Shown here: positions 42,616 to 51,119 of the stretch, piece after piece | Position numbering within the stretch: the first letter of the stretch is position 1 | How the letters are laid out: each line of letters starts with the position of its first letter | NCBI RefSeq assembly: GCF_001724605.1 | Contig: NZ_MEEX01000034.1 | Location: 1-51,218, forward strand | Origin: Phenylobacterium sp. SCN 70-31 | GTDB lineage: Bacteria; Pseudomonadota; Alphaproteobacteria; Caulobacterales; Caulobacteraceae | Direction: 5' to 3' | Length of the DNA: 51,218 nt | Position numbers and translations under genes: made by a program | The notes under the pieces: generated by a model | The model's database searches: none | What the model was told of the DNA's origin: nothing | Seen by the model: the letters and a program-made list of their open reading frames with translations, nothing else

Positions 42616-43688
42616 TGGCGGTTCACCTCGCGCAGCAGTTCGGGGTCCTTGGTGGTGGTGACGAACAGGCGCTGGGCGACCTCGGGCGTGGGGTAGACGT
42701 TGGGATCGTTGCGGATCTCCTCGTCCACCATCGGCGTCGCGGCATCGTTTGCGTTGGCGTACTGGGTGAAGTTGGAGGCGCGGGCGATGATTTCGGGTCG
42801 CAGCATGAAGGTCATGAACCGGTGGGCGGCCGTCGTGTTCGGCGCATCCTTGGGGATCGTGAAGACGTCGAACCAGACCTGGCTGCCTTCCCTCGGGACG
42901 GCATAGGCCACCTTGACCCCGTTCTTGGCCTCGTCGGCGCGGTCGCGCGCCTGAAGCACGTCACCCGAGTAGCCCACGGCGACGCAGATGTCTCCGTTGG
43001 CCAGGGCGTCGATGTATTCGGACGAATGGAATTTCCGCACCGAGGGGCGGACTTTCATCAACATCTGGGTTGCGGCCTGGTAGTCGGCCGGCGATGTGGA
43101 ATTGGGGTCCTTGCCCAGATAATTGAGCGCCACCGCGTACATATCCTCGGGCGCGTCGAGGAAGTAGACGCCACAGTCCTTCAGTTTCGCCAGGTTCGCC
43201 GGGTCGAACACCACCTTCCAGCTGTCGATCTTCACGCCGGGCAGGCGCTTGGCGACGGCGTCGACGTTGTAGCCGATGCCGACCGTGCCCTGCATGTAGG
43301 GCACGGCGTACTCATGGCCCGGATCGAAGGCCGCCAGATGCTTCATCAGGTCGGGTGAGAGTTTTTCGAGGCCGGGAAGCTGGGCCATGTCCAGCTTCTG
43401 GATCGCGCCGGCGGTGATGTAACGCGGCAGGTTGTGGTTGGATGGGACGACGAGATCGTAACCGGTGCCGCCTTGCAGCATCTTGGTCTCGAGCACTTCG
43501 TTGGAGTCGAAGGTGTCGTAGACGACCTTGATCCCCGTCTCCTTCGTGAACTCGGTCAGAAGTTCGGGGTCGATGTAGTCGGACCAGTTGTAGATGCGCA
43601 GCGTGTCGCCGGCCTTGTCGCCTTGCGGACTGCATGCCGCGACCGCCAGGGCCGTAGCCACACCGACCCACTTCCACCAGGACGTCAT
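42588..43688 (-). CDS. potF: Polyamine ABC transporter substrate-binding protein (PotF-like)
   Basis: 366 residues from ATG 43688. The signal ends in a lipobox (ALAVAACS), so it is a lipid-anchored periplasmic protein. The family opening LRIYNWSDYIDPELLTEFTK and VVYDTFDSNEVLETKMLQGG, with YDLVVPSNHNLPRYI, are diagnostic of spermidine/putrescine-binding proteins. It delivers the ligand to PotHI. It heads the operon and diverges from a DUF486 gene. Putrescine versus spermidine preference cannot be told. Confidence 0.95.
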   Translation of the reverse strand: MTSWWKWVGVATALAVAACSPQGDKAGDTLRIYNWSDYIDPELLTEFTKETGIKVVYDTFDSNEVLETKMLQGGTGYDLVVPSNHNLPRYITAGAIQKLDMAQLPGLEKLSPDLMKHLAAFDPGHEYAVPYMQGTVGIGYNVDAVAKRLPGVKIDSWKVVFDPANLAKLKDCGVYFLDAPEDMYAVALNYLGKDPNSTSPADYQAATQMLMKVRPSVRKFHSSEYIDALANGDICVAVGYSGDVLQARDRADEAKNGVKVAYAVPREGSQVWFDVFTIPKDAPNTTAAHRFMTFMLRPEIIARASNFTQYANANDAATPMVDEEIRNDPNVYPTPEVAQRLFVTTTKDPELLREVNRQWTRVLTGR

Positions 43689-43761
43689 CTATACGGTTCC
43701 CCCAATCGTCGCCGGCGCAGGTTATAGGTCGCTTCGAAGCCACGTTAAGCGCGAATCGACC

Positions 43762-44115
43762 ATGACCGCCCCCTGGACCGCGATCGCCCCCATCCTGCTT
43801 CTGATCGCCTCGAACGTGTTCATGACCTTCGCCTGGTACGGGCACCTGAAGGTCGACCGCGGACCGCTCTGGGCCATCGTGATGGTGAGTTGGGGGATCG
43901 CGTTCTTCGAATACTGGCTGGCCGTTCCGGCCAACCGCATCGGCCGGCAGGTCTATGATCCCGCCGAGTTGAAGGCGATGCAGGAAGTCATCACCCTGGC
44001 GGTCTTCGCAGTCTTCTCGGTGACCTACCTGGGCGAGAAATTCACCCTCAACCATGCCGTGGGTTTCGGGTTCATCGCCCTGGGCGCGTTCTTCGTCTTC
44101 AAGGGACCGCTCTGA
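43762..44115 (+). CDS. DUF486 family small membrane protein
   Basis: 117 residues from ATG 43762. Four hydrophobic segments are visible, from PILLLIASNVFMTFAWYGHL to AVGFGFIALGAFFVFKGPL, with the conserved WGIAFFEYWLAVPANRIG in the middle. The family is small, drug/metabolite-transporter-like and uncharacterised. It diverges from potF across 73 bases. A terminator-like stem-loop follows. Confidence 0.92.
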   Translation: MTAPWTAIAPILLLIASNVFMTFAWYGHLKVDRGPLWAIVMVSWGIAFFEYWLAVPANRIGRQVYDPAELKAMQEVITLAVFAVFSVTYLGEKFTLNHAVGFGFIALGAFFVFKGPL

Positions 44116-44127
44116 ACTCCGGAACGG

Positions 44128-44146
44128 CCCGCCGCGGTGCGGCGGG
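44128..44146. terminator. Stem-loop between DUF486 and lipoprotein genes
   Basis: CCCGCCGC and GCGGCGGG form a perfect 8-bp stem with loop GGT between two convergent genes. No T-tract is present. Just after it, CCCGAAGTCAC is repeated at 44150-44160 and 44167-44177, the second copy covering the lipoprotein stop. Confidence 0.5.
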
Positions 44147-44173
44147 ACGCCCGAAGTCACCGGCCTCCCGAAG

Positions 44174-44638
44174 TCACGGACCCGTTGGCAGCATGGCGAC
44201 GACCTCGTTGGTCTTGGAGATGAACTTCACCCCCTTCACCCGGCCGTCGGTGTACCGGTCCCAGGCGCTCTTCACCTCGACCGGCGTCGGGCCGGCCGCG
44301 CCGGGGGTTGCGGGTTTCTGGGCCACCACGTCGACCTCGTAGATCCCGTCGGGCGGCGTGGCCGCATACACCCGGGGCAGGAAGCCCACCTGAGTCCAGC
44401 CGGCGCCGTCGGTGGAGGCCTTGACCTCCAGGTCCACGCCGCCCCCGGACGCCGGTTTGACGCCGCCCGACTGGATCGAAAGAACCTGTTCCTGGCCTGC
44501 GTACATCGGCGCCTGCCGCGCGAGGGACTTCTTCGGAGATTCGGCGGCCGGCGCGGGCTCCGCGGCGGGTTCGTTCTGGCCGCAGCCCGACAGGATGAAG
44601 CAGGCCGCGAAGCCTGCCGCCACTATGGACGTTCGCAT
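44174..44638 (-). CDS. Putative lipoprotein of unknown function
   Basis: 154 residues from ATG 44638, behind GGAGGAAGAC. The signal peptide ends in a lipobox (CFILSGC), followed by a Pro/Ala/Glu linker and a domain with repeated beta strands (VLSIQSGGVKPASGGGVDLE, YEVDVVAQKPATPGAAG). I recognise no family. The protein may sit on either membrane. The gene is single, divergent from metG. Confidence 0.8.
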   Translation of the reverse strand: MRTSIVAAGFAACFILSGCGQNEPAAEPAPAAESPKKSLARQAPMYAGQEQVLSIQSGGVKPASGGGVDLEVKASTDGAGWTQVGFLPRVYAATPPDGIYEVDVVAQKPATPGAAGPTPVEVKSAWDRYTDGRVKGVKFISKTNEVVAMLPTGP

Positions 44639-44831
44639 GTCTTCCTCCCTCGGGGCGGACACATGAGATCGCTGGCGACTCGATAGGCCGCCGCTCGCCC
44701 CTCAGGCGAGTTTGACGCGATATGGACCCTCGGCGCGAGCGTTTCTTGCAACGACGACTATGGCGATCCAGGGCACGGCCCTGTAAGCCGCGTGTCCTTA
44801 CCGGCCGCCAGAAGACCATCGACCCACGCCC

Positions 44832-46640
44832 ATGTCCCGCATCCTCATCACCTCGGCCCTGCCGTACATCAACGGGGTCAAGCACCTGGGCACGCTGGCC
44901 GGATCGATGCTGCCCGCGGATGTGTACGCACGGTTCCAGAGGTCGCGGGGGCGCGAGACGCTCTACATCTGCGCCACCGACGAGCATGGCACCCCCACCG
45001 AGCTGGCCGCCGCCGAGAAGGGCCAGGACCCGGCCACGTTCTGCGCAGAGCAGCATGAGGTCCAGCATCGTCTGGGCCGCGCGTTCGGTCTGTCCTGGGA
45101 CCACTTCGGCCGGACATCCTCACCTCAGAATCGTCGGCTCACCCAGCAGTTCGCCCAGCAGCTCTGGGAGGCGGGTTTCATCGAGGAACGGGTCACCCAG
45201 CAGGTCTATTCCAACGCCGACCGGCGTTTCCTGCCCGACCGCTACGTCATCGGGACCTGCCCGCACTGCGGCTACGAGGCCGCCCGCGGCGATCAGTGCG
45301 AGAACTGCACGCGGGTGCTGGACCCTGCCGACCTGCTGCACCCCCGGTCCGCGGTGTCGGGCTCGACGGACATCGAGATCCGGGGGGCCAAGCACCTGTT
45401 CCTCCGCCAGAGCGTGTTCGCCGGCAAGCTGCGCAATTGGATCGACGGCAAGCGGGGCGCGTGGCCGCTGCTGGTCACCTCGATCGCGCTCAAGTGGCTG
45501 GACGAAGGCTTGCAGGACCGGGGGATCACACGCGACCTGGAATGGGGCGTGCCCGTGAACGCCCGTGAGTGGGGCCCCAATCCCGAGGGCCAGCTTCCCG
45601 ACATCGAAGGTCTGGCCGGCAAGGTCTTCTACGTCTGGTTCGACGCGCCGATCGGCTACATCGGCGCGACCTGGGAATGGGCGGACGCCCGCGCCCAGGA
45701 AGCGGGGCAGGGGCCCGCGCCGGACGCCGCATGGGAACGCTGGTGGCGTCAGCCCGAAGCGGCCGACGTGAAGTACGTCCAGTTCATGGGCAAGGACAAC
45801 GTCCCCTTCCACACCGTCGGCTTCCCCTGCACGCTGCTCGGCGTCAACGAGCGTACGGACGCTGGCGGGAACTGGGCGGTCGCCAACAACGCGCCGTGGA
45901 AGCTGGTGGACGAACTCAAGGGCTTCAACTGGCTGGACTACTACGGTGGCAAATTCTCCACGTCGCAGGGACGGGGCGTCTTCATGGACCATGCGCTGGA
46001 GCTGCTGCCGCCGGACTACTGGCGGTGGTGGATCATGGCCAACGTTCCGGAAACTTCGGATTCCACCTTCGCCTGGGAGCAGTTCCGGGAGCAGGTGAAC
46101 GCCGATCTGGCCGACGTGCTGGGCAACTTCATCAACCGCATCTGCAAGTTCGCCGAGAGCCGGTTCGAAGGCGTCGTCCCCGCGGGGGGCCAGCCGGGCG
46201 CCCTGGACGAGAAGCTGGAAGCCGATGTCCTGGCCAAGTTGCGCGAACTCACCGGGTTCATGGAGGAGCGCGAGTTCCGCAAGAGCGCCACCGCGCTGCG
46301 CCAGCTTTGGGTGCTCGGCAATCAGTATCTGACCGAAGCGGCGCCTTGGACGGCCATCAAGACCGACCGTGATCGCGCGGCGGTGGCGGTGCGCTACGGC
46401 CTGAATCTGGCGGCCCTGTTCTCGCGGGTGTCCGAGCCTTTCATCCCCTTCGCCGCCGAGAAGATCGCCGAGGCCCTGGGCCAGCCGTTTCCAGGGATCT
46501 GGCCGGCGCTGGACGGCGAGGGCGTGTTGGCGGCGCTGGAGCCCGGTCAGCCGATCCGTGCGCCCGAGGTGCTGTTCCGCAAGATCGAGGACGCCCAGGT
46601 CGCGGAGTGGCGCGAGCGGTTCGGCGGACCCGACGCCTGA
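44832..46640 (+). CDS. metG: Methionyl-tRNA synthetase
   Basis: 602 residues from ATG 44832, with no clear ribosome-binding site. The HIGH-type motif is in SALPYINGVKHLGTLAGS and the KMSKS-type loop is KFSTS in YYGGKFSTSQGRGVF. A zinc knob is seen (CPHCGYEAARGDQCENC). The anticodon-binding helices follow, and the C-terminal EMAP-like tRNA-binding domain of some homologues is absent. It charges initiator and elongator tRNA-Met. Confidence 0.96.
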   Translation: MSRILITSALPYINGVKHLGTLAGSMLPADVYARFQRSRGRETLYICATDEHGTPTELAAAEKGQDPATFCAEQHEVQHRLGRAFGLSWDHFGRTSSPQNRRLTQQFAQQLWEAGFIEERVTQQVYSNADRRFLPDRYVIGTCPHCGYEAARGDQCENCTRVLDPADLLHPRSAVSGSTDIEIRGAKHLFLRQSVFAGKLRNWIDGKRGAWPLLVTSIALKWLDEGLQDRGITRDLEWGVPVNAREWGPNPEGQLPDIEGLAGKVFYVWFDAPIGYIGATWEWADARAQEAGQGPAPDAAWERWWRQPEAADVKYVQFMGKDNVPFHTVGFPCTLLGVNERTDAGGNWAVANNAPWKLVDELKGFNWLDYYGGKFSTSQGRGVFMDHALELLPPDYWRWWIMANVPETSDSTFAWEQFREQVNADLADVLGNFINRICKFAESRFEGVVPAGGQPGALDEKLEADVLAKLRELTGFMEEREFRKSATALRQLWVLGNQYLTEAAPWTAIKTDRDRAAVAVRYGLNLAALFSRVSEPFIPFAAEKIAEALGQPFPGIWPALDGEGVLAALEPGQPIRAPEVLFRKIEDAQVAEWRERFGGPDA

Positions 46641-46714
46641 GGGCTTAAAGACCAACGATCTCCAATTTGCGAGTGAATCGCAAAAACTTTGACGGCGACG
46701 GCGAAGCTGTTAAT

Positions 46715-46733
46715 GCGACTTACTATTAGTCGC
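46715..46733. promoter_or_regulatory. Fur-like dyad upstream of the siderophore-type receptor gene
   Basis: GCGACT-TACTATT-AGTCGC is a perfect 6-bp dyad 17 bases before the receptor ATG, within a short AT-rich patch. Its TGCGA-like halves recall alphaproteobacterial Fur sites, and the gene type fits iron control, but the match is not exact. Confidence 0.45.
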
Positions 46734-46749
46734 GAGTTGGGGATAATTC

Positions 46750-48921
46750 ATGTCGAGTCCGTGTTTGCGGCGCGTCCTCCTGGGGACGAGCGCGCTGGCG
46801 TTTGTCGTGTTCGGTGGCCAGGCGGCTCTGGCGCAGGTGGCTGTCAGCGCCGCGGATCGTGGCGCGGACGCGTCCGCCGCGACCGAGGTCGACGCCCTGG
46901 TGGTCACCGCGGCCGGCTTCGAGCAGAAGCTGACCCAGGCCCCGGCCAGCGTCACCGTGCTGCCGCGCGTTGAGCTGGAACAGATGCGGGCGACCAGCAT
47001 CGCCGAGGCGCTGTCGATGGTGGAGGGCGTCGATGTCGGCGGGGCGGTCGGCAAGACCGGCGGCCTCAACATCAACATCCGCGGGATGGGCAGTGACTAC
47101 ACCCTGATCCTCGTCGACGGCCGGCGGCAGAACACGGCCGGCAGCGTCACGCCGAACGGCTTCGGCGAGACGTCGACCAGCTTCCTGCCTCCCATCGGGG
47201 CGATCGAGCGCATCGAGGTGGTGCGCGGTCCCGTCTCGACCCTGTACGGTTCGGACGCCATGGGCGGGGTGGTGAACATCATCACCCGCAAGGTCGGCGA
47301 GCGCTGGACCGGTTCGGTCACCCTGGATGGCACGCTTCAGGAGAACAGCGAGTTCGGGAACTTCTACGGCGGCAACGCCTATGTGACCGGCCCTGTGGCG
47401 CCGGGGCTCCTGGGGCTGGCGCTCCGCGGATCGTTCACGAACCGACAGGCCTCGAAGCTGACCTTCCAGAACGTCGCTGGGGCGAACGCGCCGATCACCG
47501 GCTTCGGGCGCAGCGCCACGCGGGCCGAACTGCGCAGCGCGGGCGGCCGGCTCACCCTGACCCCGCATCCGGACCACAACCTCTGGCTGGACGTGGACTG
47601 GTCCGAGCAGTGGTACGACAACTCGACCTCTCAGCTCGGCACCAACACGACCGCGGGCGGCTACGCCGATGCGCTGGAGTTCAGCCGCACCCAGTATGTG
47701 CTGGCCCACGACTGGAAGCTGCCGTTCGGGGTGCTGGAGAGCAACATCTCCCGCGGCAAGACCGAGACCAAGGGCCGGATCATTCCCAACGGCGTCGCCG
47801 GCGCCGGTGGGCCGCGGACGCTGGAGTCGGTCAACACGATCTTCGACTCCAAGCTCTTTTCGCGCTGGGGGAACCACACCTTCACCGTGGGCGGCCAGTA
47901 CTGGGACGCCGAGATGGTCGACGGCGTCGCGCCCGCGCCGTTCGCGTTCACCCAATGGGCCGTATTCGCCGAGGACGAGTGGCGCTTCACCGAGGGGCTG
48001 GCCCTGACCGTGGGCGCCCGGCGCGACGATCACAGCACCTTCGGTTCGCATTTCAGCCCGCGCGGCTATCTCGTGTGGAACGCCAACGAGAACTGGACGG
48101 TGAAGGGCGGCGTCAGCCAGGGCTTCAAGACGCCGCGGCTGGAACAGCTCGCCAGCGGCATCAACGGGTTCGGGAACCAGGGTCGACTGCCGCTGATCGG
48201 GACTCCGACGCTGAAGCCCGAGACGAGCACCAGCGTCGAGGCCGCGATCTACTTCGACAACCTGAACGGCTTCACCGCCAACGTCACGGCGTTCCACAAC
48301 GACTTCAAGGACAAGATCGCAAGCGGCCAGCCGGTGGCGAACTGCAGCTTCGGACTGACGCAGGCCCAGTACGACTCGGGAAGCGGCCGCCCGGCGGGCT
48401 GCACGGACGTGGGCTTCTTCCCGACGGTCGCGACGTTCGGCCAGAGCGTGAACATCGACAAGGCGGTCACGCGGGGGGTGGAGATCGCCTCGCGCTGGCG
48501 GTTCGCCGAGGACTGGAGCCTGCAGGCCAACTACACCTTCACGGACAGCGAGCAGAAGAGCGGCGCCTCGGCCGGCCTGCCTCTCACCGACACCCCGAAG
48601 CACATGCTGAACGGCGCTGTCCGCTGGGCCGTGAACGACCGGCTGAACACCTGGGTCCGCGGCGAATACCGCAGCAAGCGGTATCGGGGCGAGGGTGCGG
48701 CCCGCACGGCGCTCGGCGATTACAAGGCCTATGCGGTGTTCCACCTGGGGGGATCGTTCGAGGTGCGGGAGAACGTCACGCTCAATGCGACGATCTACAA
48801 CCTGCTGGACAAGTACTTCGTCCGCCAACTTCCGTACGGAACCCCTGTGGCCTATGCGCCCGAGTACACCAACAATCAGGAAGGCCGGCGGCTTTGGGTC
48901 TCCCTGAAGGTGGACTTCTGA
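46750..48921 (+). CDS. TonB-dependent receptor, CirA/FepA-like (siderophore type)
   Basis: 723 residues from ATG 46750, with GGGGA about 7 bases upstream. A signal peptide (LLGTSALAFVVFGGQAALAQ) is followed by a TonB-box-like VDALVVTAAGFEQ and a plug with GLNINIRGMGSDYTLILVDG and ERIEVVRGPVSTLYGSDAMG, the pattern of ferrienterochelin/colicin receptors. The barrel ends in LWVSLKVDF with terminal Phe. Two Cys in a late loop (NCSF...AGCTD) may form a disulphide. Its likely ligand is an iron chelate. Confidence 0.93.
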   Translation: MSSPCLRRVLLGTSALAFVVFGGQAALAQVAVSAADRGADASAATEVDALVVTAAGFEQKLTQAPASVTVLPRVELEQMRATSIAEALSMVEGVDVGGAVGKTGGLNINIRGMGSDYTLILVDGRRQNTAGSVTPNGFGETSTSFLPPIGAIERIEVVRGPVSTLYGSDAMGGVVNIITRKVGERWTGSVTLDGTLQENSEFGNFYGGNAYVTGPVAPGLLGLALRGSFTNRQASKLTFQNVAGANAPITGFGRSATRAELRSAGGRLTLTPHPDHNLWLDVDWSEQWYDNSTSQLGTNTTAGGYADALEFSRTQYVLAHDWKLPFGVLESNISRGKTETKGRIIPNGVAGAGGPRTLESVNTIFDSKLFSRWGNHTFTVGGQYWDAEMVDGVAPAPFAFTQWAVFAEDEWRFTEGLALTVGARRDDHSTFGSHFSPRGYLVWNANENWTVKGGVSQGFKTPRLEQLASGINGFGNQGRLPLIGTPTLKPETSTSVEAAIYFDNLNGFTANVTAFHNDFKDKIASGQPVANCSFGLTQAQYDSGSGRPAGCTDVGFFPTVATFGQSVNIDKAVTRGVEIASRWRFAEDWSLQANYTFTDSEQKSGASAGLPLTDTPKHMLNGAVRWAVNDRLNTWVRGEYRSKRYRGEGAARTALGDYKAYAVFHLGGSFEVRENVTLNATIYNLLDKYFVRQLPYGTPVAYAPEYTNNQEGRRLWVSLKVDF

Positions 48922-48927
48922 TGCGGG

Positions 48928-48955
48928 CCGGGGCGCTCCAGCCGGAGCGCCCCGG
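48928..48955. terminator. Strong stem-loop between convergent receptor and TerC genes
   Basis: CCGGGGCGCTCC and GGAGCGCCCCGG form a perfect 12-bp stem with loop AGCC, 6 bases after the receptor stop and 5 bases before the TerC-gene stop. It could end transcripts from both sides. Confidence 0.7.
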
Positions 48956-48960
48956 ATACG

Positions 48961-49695
48961 TCAGTGCGCGAGAATCCGCGCCTCTTCCTCGGGCGTGATA
49001 TCCAGCGGGGTCGGCATGACGGCGTTGTAGGCCGGGGTCTGACCCAGATCGACCACCACGCTGCGGTGGCCTTCCCACATCATGTGCAGCGCCACGTAGA
49101 GCACGATGAGCAGGCCGATGTAGCCGATCCAGCGGTGCTTGTGCAGAAGACGGGCGATCCATGTGGCGGCCACGCCCATCAGGGCGATGGAGAGCAGCAG
49201 GCCGAACACCAGGATGGCCGGATGCTCGCGCGCGGCGCCCGCCACGGCCAGCACGTTGTCCAGCGACATCGAAACGTCGGCGACCAGGATCTGGATGAAG
49301 GCGTCGCGGAATTTCTTCGGCTGGCGGACCGCGATGGCCGCAGAGGGCTCGGTCGTGGGATCGTCGTCCAGCACCGCTTCGGCGGCGGCTTCCTCATGCG
49401 CCGCCTGGTCGCGGAGTTCGCGCCACATCTTCCAGCAGACCCAGAGCAGCAGAACGCCGCCGGCCAACAGCAGGCCCACGATGCCCAGGAGCTGGGCGGT
49501 GATCAGCGCAAAGCCGATCCGCAGCACCACGGCGGCGATCAGTCCGTAGAAGATCGCCCGCTTGCGTTGCTCGGGCGGTAGGCCACCGGCGGCCAGGCCC
49601 ACGGCCACGGCGTTGTCGCCGGCCAGGACGAGGTCGATCATCAACACCTGGAGCAGGGCCGACAAGGCCGAGGGGGTCAGCAGTTCTGCGAGCAT
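48961..49695 (-). CDS. TerC-family integral membrane protein
   Basis: 244 residues from ATG 49695, with GGAGG upstream. The two acidic motifs of the family are present: MIDLVLAGDNAVAVGLAA and VADVSMSLDNVLAVAGAA, each with paired Asp/Asn for metal handling. About seven spans flank a central charged loop (residues 98-127). YkoY/YjbE-like members act in manganese or metal-ion export. The neighbouring iron receptor may be coincidental. Confidence 0.93.
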   Translation of the reverse strand: MLAELLTPSALSALLQVLMIDLVLAGDNAVAVGLAAGGLPPEQRKRAIFYGLIAAVVLRIGFALITAQLLGIVGLLLAGGVLLLWVCWKMWRELRDQAAHEEAAAEAVLDDDPTTEPSAAIAVRQPKKFRDAFIQILVADVSMSLDNVLAVAGAAREHPAILVFGLLLSIALMGVAATWIARLLHKHRWIGYIGLLIVLYVALHMMWEGHRSVVVDLGQTPAYNAVMPTPLDITPEEEARILAH

Positions 49696-49746
49696 TTCGC
49701 CTCCATGCGACAGCGGGGACGCGGCCGCAACCTGTTCATCCCCGCC

Positions 49747-50607
49747 TCATCGTTCACGCGGGCGGGCGGCCTCGTACAGCGCGATGGCTGCTGCGGCCGA
49801 GACGTTCAGGCTCTCGAAGCCGCCGGGCATGGGAATCTTCGCCAACTCGTCGCAGTGCTCGGCCACGAGGCGGCGCAGCCCGTCTCCCTCCGATCCCATG
49901 ACCAGCACCGTGGGCGAGCCGTCCAGGGCCGCGTCGAGTGTCCGCTCGGACTCGCCGGCCAGGCCCACGCTCCGCCAGCCCAGCCGCGACAGCTCCTCCA
50001 GCGCCCGGGACAGGTTCACGACCCTCGCGATGGGCGTCTTCTCAACCGCGCCCGCGGCGGCCTTGGCGAGGGCGCCGGTCAGTTTGGGCGCGTTTCGGTC
50101 CTGCAGGATCACGCCCGTCACGCCGAAGGCGGCGGCCGAGCGGAGGATCGCCCCCACGTTCTGCGGGTCGGTGACCTGATCGAGCATCAACAGCACGGCG
50201 CCCGGGCGGACGTCGAAGTCGCTCAGGTCGGAGTCCTCCAGCGCTGCGGGGCGCAGCGCGACGCCCTGGTGGACCGCGCCCTGCGGCAGCATCAGCCCGA
50301 TCCGGTGGGAGTCGTGCAGTTCCAGCGCTTTCAGGGGGCCGAAGCGCGATTCGAGCTGGCGCGCCCTGTCCGGCGTGGCGGCGAGCCGAACGGGTGGGCC
50401 GCGGCGGGGGTTGGCCAGGGCCGCCTCCACGGCGTGCCAGCCCCACAGCCAATCGTCGGCGGGCGGACCGCCCCGGCGCTCGCCGCGAGGGCGGGAGGGA
50501 GTCTTCGCCTCGGGTCTGGCCTCGGGCCGGAGCTCGTGTTTCGACGGGGTTCGGGGGGCCGATTTCCAGCCCTTTCGGGCGTCGTTGCGTTCGCGGGACG
50601 AGGCCAC
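49747..50607 (-). CDS. rlmB: 23S rRNA Gm2251 2'-O-methyltransferase (RlmB/TrmH family)
   Basis: 286 residues from GTG 50607; the longer frame would run back over tRNA-Tyr, so it was rejected. An Arg/Pro-rich tail (about 15-45) precedes the small substrate-binding domain (DDWLWGWHAVEAALANPRRG). The SPOUT knot motifs follow: TDPQNVGAILRSAAAFGVTG, VLVMGSEGDGLRRLV and PMPGGFESLNVSAAAAIALY. It diverges from tRNA-Tyr, as in other Alphaproteobacteria. Confidence 0.93.
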   Translation of the reverse strand: MASSRERNDARKGWKSAPRTPSKHELRPEARPEAKTPSRPRGERRGGPPADDWLWGWHAVEAALANPRRGPPVRLAATPDRARQLESRFGPLKALELHDSHRIGLMLPQGAVHQGVALRPAALEDSDLSDFDVRPGAVLLMLDQVTDPQNVGAILRSAAAFGVTGVILQDRNAPKLTGALAKAAAGAVEKTPIARVVNLSRALEELSRLGWRSVGLAGESERTLDAALDGSPTVLVMGSEGDGLRRLVAEHCDELAKIPMPGGFESLNVSAAAAIALYEAARPRER

Positions 50608-50741
50608 TATAAGACGCGCTCCGATTTGGGGCCCCCTCGGTGGGCCGCCGTATTCTGGACGAGAGACCGGCGCTTTACGCTCCCCTCCCGCCCGGGCGGA
50701 AGCCTTTTCTCCGAAGGCCCCATTTTGGCTCCGAGCGCGCT

Positions 50742-50828
50742 GGGGGAATGTCCCGAGTGGCAAAGGGGGCGGACTGTAAATCCGCTGCTGTAATGGCTTC
50801 GTAGGTTCGAGTCCTACTTCCCCCACCA
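50742..50828 (+). tRNA. tRNA-Tyr (anticodon GTA)
   Basis: 87 bases including encoded CCA, a class II tRNA with a long variable arm. Acceptor stem GGGGGAA pairs with TTCCCCC before A-CCA; the anticodon stem-loop is GCGGACTGTAAATCCGC and the T arm has GGTTCGAGTCC. It heads the tRNA-Tyr, tRNA-Gly, tuf cluster. Confidence 0.97.
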
Positions 50829-50870
50829 CGCGCCCGTGAGAAGCAACCTGAGGAGATGCGGCGACCCCGC

Positions 50871-50990
50871 CCTCCGATCGCCGTGAAGCGGCCGGGTTGT
50901 TGCAAGGGTAGATCGACCGGGCTTGCCCGGCCTCCGGTCGCCGGAAGGCGGCCGGTTCGTTAAACGGAATATCGAGCCGGGGTCGCCCGG
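50871..50990 (+). repeat. Imperfect 60-bp tandem repeat in the tRNA-Tyr/tRNA-Gly spacer
   Basis: Unit A (50871-50930) and unit B (50931-50990) both start CCTCCG-TCGCCG and end in GCCCGG, with clear similarity in the outer parts and little in the centre. Each can fold into small hairpins (for example CCGGGC-TT-GCCCGG in A; CGCC-GGAA-GGCG in B). They lie in the transcribed spacer before tRNA-Gly. Confidence 0.7.
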
Positions 50991-51003
50991 CTCGGGGCTA
51001 TCG

Positions 51004-51077
51004 GCGGGTATAGCACAATGGTAGTGCAGCAGCCTTCCAAGCTGAGGATGCGGGTTCGATTCCCGCTACCCGCTCCA
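51004..51077 (+). tRNA. tRNA-Gly (anticodon TCC)
   Basis: 74 bases including encoded CCA. Acceptor stem GCGGGTA pairs with TACCCGC before T-CCA; the D arm is TAGCACAATGGTAGTGCA, the anticodon loop CTTCCAA and the T arm has GGTTCGATTCC. It lies 42 bases before tuf. Confidence 0.97.
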
Positions 51078-51119
51078 GCTCCTTGACGCAAAAGTTTAAG
51101 CAACGCCGGCAGGACCCCG

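Noticed and set aside
46726..48828. Minus-strand frame of 700 codons antisense to the CirA-like receptor
   Set aside because: Shadow of a GC-rich receptor gene; composition and lack of motifs argue against coding.
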